Below, piece after piece: positions 57,813-64,000 of a stretch of DNA of 64,000 nt (the stretch's first letter is position 1; each line of letters starts with the position of its first letter). Location of the stretch: NCBI GenBank assembly GCA_022410635.1, contig JAJVDF010000489.1:792861-856860 (forward strand), written 5' to 3'. Source of the DNA: Tretioscincus oriximinensis. Taxonomy: Eukaryota > Chordata > Lepidosauria > Squamata > Gymnophthalmidae. The notes below the pieces were generated by a model, which was not told the DNA's origin, searched no databases, and saw only the letters and a program-made list of their open reading frames with translations. A program made the position numbers and the translations under genes.

Positions 57813-59902
57813 CTGTACAGGTGCTCACTAATGGAACTGCACAAATAAGCTTGCCTCTAAACAAATAAAGAAAATTGCAGGACCTTGTTTAAATTCCAGA
57901 AAGCTTTTTTGTTGTTCCTTCCAGATGGCAGAAGGGAATTCTACACTCTGTTGTTTCTTAGCAGGATCACTGTTCTCACAAATGCATTCATATGCTTCCC
58001 ACATGCAGATATTTTTGCAAAAGCAACAATCCTGCAATGAAATGGCATGCAAGATAAGCAATTCAGCATGCCAGAGTATCTACAATTAATGCTCACATTT
58101 CTGTGATTCTACGGTTCTATAGTTCTATAGTTCTAAGGCACATTTTCTATAGAGACTATCTGGGAGCATATTGGGATTGATCCAGATATGTATGGTAATT
58201 AATGCATTAGATTCTTATTTTCATGCAGGTTAAACACAGATTAAACTACTTAAAATGCTAGTCAAAGAGAACATATATTCTGTAATGATTGGATGTTGGC
58301 TGTCCAAATATTCTGAAAGTTCTTATACAATATGTATATTTTCCACTATGTAATAGATGTTGCTCAGGATAAATATTTTTTATGAGTCACAGTTTTATGT
58401 TATGTTACTGCATGTGTGTTTTAGGACTTAATGGAAGATGCCTGGCTCTGTATTTGCATCTGTATAGAAAGCAGATGTCGTTCTTTGATGGCCACATTAT
58501 AGTGTGCAAATAATTTCTGCTTCTAAAATGGTTGGCCTAGAAAGAGTAAAAAAGAAAGGGGAAGGGGGGATCAGGATACTGTACTATTTAAATTGTTCCA
58601 AAATTCTGTCCTTGTCAGCTCCTGTTAGTTTCTGCTATGTTGTTTTATAATAGTTCCTGGTTAATTTTATTGTACATTATCTTTATAAATATATCTAAGG
58701 NAGTGTTGCCAGAAAAAAAGCAGAATAGGTATGCTGCACCTTTAATAGGTATATCAAAAAGGAAATTTCAGGAAAATGCTGTTGGCATTATAAGCTGCAC
58801 CTGCCTAAATTTCCTCTTTGATGAGGCACTGGAGGGGGTAGTCCCAGACTCAACTGAGAAAAACCATGAGAAAAATGAGCACCACATGGCTACAAATTGT
58901 TGGTAGATACGAAGTTGCTATTAATGTTCAAGTCAATGGTTAAGGTTCAAAGGAATCCTACAAATAAATTCGTAGGGGCTATCTCTGCCCGGTTATAAAA
59001 TATTTCAAATAAACTTCGTCAGGCCCCCATATGATCTGAAATCAATTATCGCCATCATTGAAGGCTATTCTAAGATTTTGTCTCAGTGGAGCCTTTCCTT
59101 AAATCAACACACTAAATTATATACACTGCATAATTGATTTCATTTCTTGGTAAACAGGGTAGANTGACCCTCTGACAAGTGAGACAGTGTGTCCGCCTTT
59201 GACATACTGCACTCTGCTAAAGATGTAGAAACAGAAATCCACATCTTTAGCCTAAGGCTACCCATAACCCTTTGGGCATTTGTGGATGGCACTTACTCTG
59301 GGCCCTACAGAGCAATGTAAATCCAGCTCTCTACTCCATACCAAAGTGCAGAAGAGAGAAGCCATAAAGGAGTCAAGACGAGTCAAGACTTCACACTATA
59401 CAAGAACAAAAATAAATAATGGATAAAATTGATAGCATGTGTATTAATAGTTTTTGTGGGAGGGTGGAAAGTTAAGAATAAATGGTTGACTGGTAAATAG
59501 TATAATTATATTACAAATGTCCTAGTGGTAGAAATAGTGAACTGTCATATCAGTAATGCAAATAATATAGATAAGGTTAGAATGTGTANACAAAAATGGT
59601 GGGCAGTAAAAAATATACTTAGAAAACAAACGTAGGAGTGAAAATGAAAAAAATTGAAGTTAGATTAGTTTTTTAAGGTAATATTTTCACAATGATGTAT
59701 ATATAAGGAAATGAATAAGTTACCCTGGGAGGAGGAGGAAGGGAAGGGGAGATTTTTAAAAATGTCAAGATTTTATTTTATGTAAAGTGATATATAATTC
59801 AAAAAAAAAAGCTTGCTTGACAAAACAAAATCACCATACTAAGCTACTGNCAAAAGCAAGGTCATAAGATTTTTATTATACTTAGTTGCCAATTAACTTA
59901 GT
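57813..59902. other. Unique sequence
   Basis: No recognisable element or exon; an 89-codon frame (58637-58906) has no motif and contains an n. Confidence 0.4.
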
Positions 59903-59988
59903 TGTCCCCACATCCGACACAGGGCTTTGAAACCTGATCTCTCAAATGAGAGACCGTCTCTTTAGAGACTGTGCCATTTCTGCCTTCT
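59903..59988 (-). mobile_element. Family A SINE, head only
   Basis: GTCCCCACATCCGACACAGG, GGCTTTGAAACCTGATCTC and GAGACTGTGCCATTTCTGCC are the reverse of the tRNA-like head (B box then A box). The body and tail are missing, so the copy is 3' truncated, which is unusual for a retroposed SINE and implies a deletion. Confidence 0.7.
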
Positions 59989-60109
59989 AATATATGAAAT
60001 AATCGCTTTAAAAACCCCAAGCTATATAATTGCACATTGAAAATTTGAACTCAACTAAGACTGTAATGGCTCCACATGGTATTTTATTTGATAAAAATGA
60101 AACCATTTT

Positions 60110-60245
60110 CATGTGTGTGTGTGTTTGACAGAGAGAGAGAGAAAGAAAGAAAGAAGGAAGAAAAAGAAGAAAAGAAAGAGGTAAGAGGAGGGGAGGAGGA
60201 ACAGGGGTAGGGGAGACAGGGAAAGGGAAAAAGGATGGAAAAAGA
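60110..60245. repeat. GT then purine-rich simple repeat
   Basis: A short (GT)n run passes into about 110 bp of GA, GAAA and GGA units. The minus-strand frame over it is low complexity. Confidence 0.85.
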
Positions 60246-61221
60246 AAATCAATCCTTGGGGAGTTGAAGCTTCTTGCTTGTTTGTGTGAAAAACATTGCT
60301 GCTTGTGAGCTCTTCCTCATCTGAAGGTAACATTAACAATACAGAAAGAGAGAGTGATTCAACTAATCAACAAATTAACAATTTGGATTGTTTGTAGCAC
60401 ATGTAGCGACATGCGCACAAAGCAACTCTTTGTAATCTAGCAGCTGTCCTCTTCTCAGTTCACAGCTTCATTAATCATGTGCACTGCATGTTATTGTCTA
60501 AATTGCAGGGACATTGGAGACAGGGAAGCATTCAAAAAGAAATGTGCATTACTTTCTGGAACAGGGTTAGATTACCAGTGGCCACAGTGTCAAAAAAACA
60601 CTTTATTGAAGAAGTAGTACTAAGAGGATAACTGAATTACAACCTATTTCCATTCCCTTTCTACATTACTTATAAATTGTTCTTCATATTTGAACCCCAT
60701 TAGCTTAGTCATGGGGTGAAGAGGTCTATCTAGAGTGGGCAACTGGAAATTTTACATAAATTAACTATGCATTTTATTTTATGTAAAAAAAGAAAAAGTT
60801 TAAAAATGCTCTATATCAGCATGAAACTATCTGTAAAAAAAAGCAACTTGAATCTGACCAATGGGTGACAATGAGTTTTCATCAGTTTCATGTGCAAGGT
60901 GGCTGTCTGCACTTGACATTGCCTACTAAGAGCAATTATTGTCCTCAGTATGGTCTATTAAGATTGACCTGAAGGCCACCATTTATTAAAAAGAGTGTAA
61001 GCCAAACTATAATTCAAAACGGGTTTTCTTATTTTATTATATTTATATTCTTCATCAAAGAAACACAATCTGTAAGATTGTACTGTACTACAAATATATG
61101 CAATTGGTCTTGTGTATTGTCAACACAAATAAAATAACTTTGTTAGCTTTTGGATGGTCACAGTGTGGTGGTGGTGCCAAAATTAAATTCACTCATTAGA
61201 CCAAAAACTCCTGCAAAACTA
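60246..61221. other. Unique AT-rich sequence
   Basis: Nothing recognisable. Confidence 0.4.
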
Positions 61222-61372
61222 AGGCTGCATCCCAACAACACTTATTTATTCCACTATAGTTGGATATTCCACAATTAAGCACTGTGGGGATGGATTTATT
61301 CCACAATATCCATGCTTTATTATGGAATATCCTGTTATAGTGCAATAAATAAATGATGTGGGAATATAGCCT
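61222..61372. mobile_element. 151-bp palindromic MITE
   Basis: AGGCTGCATCCCAACAACAC, TTATTTATTCCACTATAG at the left is mirrored by CTGTTATAGTGCAATAAATA, ATGATGTGGGAATATAGCCT at the right. Inside, GGATATTCCACAATTAAGCA and CATGCTTTATTATGGAATAT also pair. It has GGCTGC-type ends with a different body from the 51171 family. Confidence 0.75.
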
Positions 61373-61689
61373 AAGTGAAGCCAATATATAGTTGTTCTAG
61401 CTACGTCCATTACATCCAGCATATAGCTGATTTTAATTGTACCTATGAATATAGTGATCTGATTCTGTTCAACTAGTTCAAANACAACAGCAGCATTTGA
61501 AAAATCCAAGTTCAAACTTTTGTTCAGGGACAGATTCAACCCAATTAAAGAAGATTCTAACAATTTTAAGAAAAATGTTCTGTTCAATTATGGTTTGAAA
61601 GTGTTCAGAACAAAGTGAATACACCACTATTTGAGAAAAACAGAATGACAGAAAGNGTCAACCTCCTAATGGGTGGCGACACACTGAAG

Positions 61690-62535
61690 TTGAAAATGAA
61701 CAAAATGGAGATTTTGGAATTTCAGCCTGATTGTGGATATCAGTTTATTTGCAGGACTGTTCAGTAGTTCTGGTCTCAACTGCTGGGAATCCTGGTGTTG
61801 TATTAGATGCATCTTTGCACTCATTTGTGGTTACAACTGTAAAAATTTGTGATTTCCATCTACTAAATATTTTGAGGATTTGGAGGTTCCTGTTAGTTGA
61901 GACACTNATGCTTTGATACAAGCCTTGGTGATATCTCATTTTGGACTAATGTAATAGCCTGCTAGCAGGTTTGACCTTCTGTTTTCCTTTGACCCTCATA
62001 CAGAATATTGCAGCTAGGATCATACTAAACCTTCCAAAGTTTTCCCATGTATCCACACATTAAGAGATATTTTCGTTGGATATCAGTGTGTGCAAGAGTC
62101 CATTTAAAATTATTAATTTTAAAATTTAAGGGCTTCCATACTAACATACCTGGTTATTTAGCAGCCAATTTGACATGATATGTTCCCCCTAGAAAGTCAT
62201 GATCTGTCTTGAGGGAATTATTGGCAGTCTCTCCAGTGTGTACAGCAGTCTGACGGTTGTGTGCCTTCTAGGATTGGTCTCCATGGATTGGGGTAACCTT
62301 GGACTGGACAAGGATCTTTTCTGTTTTTGTGTGGGTTTGGATTTTTTTTTTTACTCTTCGGAATGAAGAGTTTAGGTTATTTATTGACTTGGGAGGTCTC
62401 TGTTTTGGGTCTGGTTATTAATGAGGAGAGTTCAGAAGGTTACCTGTGATTATGATCATATGTATTCTATTATACTCTGGTTAAAAACGGCATTATAAAT
62501 AAACTTATTATTATTGTTGCTATTATTATTTTGCA
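61690..62535 (+). pseudogene. L2-type LINE ORF2 C-terminus and 3' end
   Basis: From about 61790 the translation shows GVVLDASLHSFV, then NSLLAGL near 61955, then IQNIAARIILNL near 62000, then SPFKIINFKI near 62100. These follow the order of the L2 ORF2 C-terminal region (G..LD..L, CN.LLAGLP, VQNAAARL, FKI). A 3' end with AAACGGCATTATAAATAAAC and an ATT tail (to about 62535) closes it. The RT itself is missing and frames are broken, so it is an old 5'-truncated copy. Confidence 0.75.
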
Positions 62536-62559
62536 ATTATTGTTTTAGTCAGTTTATTC

Positions 62560-62705
62560 TATGCATACGTATTGTACAATGATTGTACACGTTCATTGTT
62601 ACAGTTTTTACCAATATATTTTATCTGTATTTGGAGTAATTTTATTGTGGCACTCTGAGAACTGGGAGTCTAGGATGGGATAGAAATATAAATAAATAGG
62701 GATAG
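62560..62705 (+). mobile_element. LINE-type 3' tail
   Basis: GTGGCACTCTGAGAACTGGG, TCTAGGATGGGATAGAAATA and TAAATAAATAGGG form another L2/CR1-like end just after the L2 relic. It may be a second insertion. Confidence 0.55.
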
Positions 62706-62784
62706 AAAGATACTCAAATAACAAATAACTTCTCTCCCCCCCCCCCAAAAAAAAGGAACATGTGGTATTTGGTGATGGTGCTAA

Positions 62785-62995
62785 ATCATTGCCTTGTTGT
62801 GGTGGAGGTTTTGCATGAGTATGAGCTATGCTGTGCAGAAGCACCCAAAACAGACAGGCAATGGTATAGAAGTTGTTCACTGGAGTAGAAAATGGCAACT
62901 GATTCTTGTATCTTTGTCAAGAAAACTAATGGGAAAGTACATAGGAAAAATGTTAATGACTTGGGTCTGAAAGGGGAGGGCATAGGTTGAGGTGA
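62785..62995 (+). mobile_element. SINE-like repeat (family B body)
   Basis: GAGTAGAAAATGGCAACTGA and TTGTATCTTTGTCAAGAAAA match the body of the SINEs at 25826 and 31543. A tRNA-like head is not clear. It ends next to the L1 tail. Confidence 0.5.
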
Positions 62996-63014
62996 TCAGG
63001 AGGCAGTGGTGGAC

Positions 63015-63171
63015 ATTTTTTTTTTAAAAAAAATAATTTTTATTAGTTTTGATTAAATGTTACAGAAAAACAGAAAAAAACACACATACCATAACATAAA
63101 ATACAATAACATTAAACATACATTCCCACCCACCCACCCCCTGGAGACTTGGAAGAATTCTATACTAATCA
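63015..63171 (-). mobile_element. L1 LINE 3' untranslated region and poly-A
   Basis: On the minus strand, about 130 bp of non-coding sequence follow the ORF2 stop, with a GGTGGGTGGG run and an AATAAAA signal near 63034-63045. It ends in an A tract (about 63017-63031). This is the normal end of a retrotransposed L1. Confidence 0.8.
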
Positions 63172-64000
63172 CTACAATAAAAGTCTTTGATCGTACAGCA
63201 TGNTGATAGTGTGCGACAGAATAACATTTCTATTGTTGTTAACACCAAAGGCAATCAACTTTTGCCAATTTCTCTCCCAGTTTTGCCCTATTGTCAACCC
63301 CAAATTATATAAACGCCTTTGCCTTATAACATCATATATAAGAAATTCAGATAAATATTCGTACCATTGATCAAGTGTCCATTTTGTTTTATCTTTCCAA
63401 CCTCTGGCTATTGTTAGTTGTCCTGCCCAGATTGCTCTTTCCAATACGTAATTTTCATTTATATTCAGCTGGGGGTTCTTACATCTATACATCATCAGCG
63501 TTATCTCGTTTTTGTTTACATTCACCCCCAGTATATCTCTTAATTCTGAAATGATCTGATCCCACCAACTTTGGACATGTACACAATTATACCACATATG
63601 GAGATAACTGCTCATCTCCATGCATCCATGCCAGCAAGAAGGCGGAAAGTTTCCCATATGTGAAAGTTGGGCTGGCGTTCTATACCATCTTGTTAGAAGC
63701 TTCATTTGTAACTCTCTGATTTTATTGTAGGAAATTTTGCTATTATCCTTTATCCATCCCTCCCAGTCCGCCGTTGAAAAATTAAAATCCCCTTCCCAAC
63801 GTGTTCTTAGGAGTCTTAAATTGTCATACCTGACCTTCGTCAGAAGTTGGTACAACTGTCCNGTTATGCCTTTTTCTTTATTTAATTTCTTTCTTAATAT
63901 TTCCTCAAAATCGGAGACTTGATCTCTCATTATTGGCTTGATATTTGGTTTTGTAATGTAAGAATGTATGGCAACAACGGGAAGCCAATTTTGGGAGGTT
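63172..64000 (-). CDS. L1 LINE ORF2 protein, C-terminal part (runs off the window)
   Basis: A frame without stops covers the whole 829 bp from the TAG at 63172 to the window edge. There is no start because the protein continues past the window; the methionine at 63930 is internal. It matches the region after the RT in L1 ORF2: TRWYRTPAQLSHM followed by a cysteine-histidine motif CWHGC-x7-H-x4-C and a tryptophan-rich stretch (VQSWWDQIISEL). Later comes RAIWAGQLTIARGWK, the 'ai..A...IA..W' block near the L1 C-terminus. ORF2 supplies the endonuclease and reverse transcriptase of the L1 particle; those domains would lie beyond 64000. Two n bases are the only flaws. The open frame and intact 3' end suggest a young insertion (inference). 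Confidence 0.9.
   Translation of the reverse strand, partial: TSQNWLPVVAIHSYITKPNIKPIMRDQVSDFEEILRKKLNKEKGIXGQLYQLLTKVRYDNLRLLRTRWEGDFNFSTADWEGWIKDNSKISYNKIRELQMKLLTRWYRTPAQLSHMGNFPPSCWHGCMEMSSYLHMWYNCVHVQSWWDQIISELRDILGVNVNKNEITLMMYRCKNPQLNINENYVLERAIWAGQLTIARGWKDKTKWTLDQWYEYLSEFLIYDVIRQRRLYNLGLTIGQNWERNWQKLIAFGVNNNRNVILSHTIXMLYDQRLLL

Noticed and set aside
60109..60339. 76-codon minus-strand frame
   Set aside because: Low-complexity Leu/Phe/Ser translation of a GA-rich simple repeat.

Overview
The window looks like non-coding nuclear DNA from a vertebrate, most likely a squamate reptile (lizard or gecko type). This is inferred from the repeats, not from any host gene. The mix comprises CR1-type and L2-type LINE pieces, an L1 ORF2 end, Penelope-like elements with a GIY-YIG endonuclease, Tc1-like transposons, tRNA-headed SINEs ending in TTC/TTG/ATT microsatellites, and many palindromic terminal-inverted-repeat elements that start near GGCTGC. 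The sequence is AT-rich, with stop codons in all frames and about one isolated n every few hundred bases. I found no host exon that I can name, no structural RNA gene and no CRISPR. It reads as an intergenic or large intronic segment.

Layout. 0-10 kb holds a tRNA-headed SINE, a TIR element, a possible solo LTR, the 5' part of a LINE (tandem repeat plus ORF1 with an esterase-like end), a Tc1 relic, a long pyrimidine tract and two CR1 3' ends. 10-17 kb is mostly unique AT-rich sequence with one SINE. 17-23.5 kb is the Penelope zone: a hairpin MITE, a 5'-truncated Penelope element with repeated terminal pieces, a LINE ORF1 fragment, and a second Penelope N-terminal piece in the opposite orientation that abuts a SINE. 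25-37 kb holds microsatellites, SINEs, an internally deleted CR1 reverse-transcriptase relic, a composite DNA-transposon block and a CR1 3' end with an exact 142-bp tandem duplication.

37.8-39.4 kb is a Tc1-like transposon split by an LTR-like insert. 40-50 kb is mostly unique, with CR1, L2, Penelope and MITE remnants, then an odd block at 48.8-50.1 kb with tandem repeats and a coding-like minus-strand stretch. 51.2-52.2 kb is a transposon carrying nested palindromes; a sibling lies at 57.2-57.6 kb. 53.7-54.4 kb is a CR1 end followed by an ~80-bp minisatellite. The right end has an L2 relic (61.7-62.5 kb) and the C-terminal part of an L1 ORF2 that stays open to the window edge.

No genes here work together as a pathway. 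The coding material is retroelement and transposase sequence, nearly all of it broken. The L1 ORF2 at the right edge is the only long open frame that looks recently active. All repeat calls come from reading motifs and comparing copies within the window; no database search was run.
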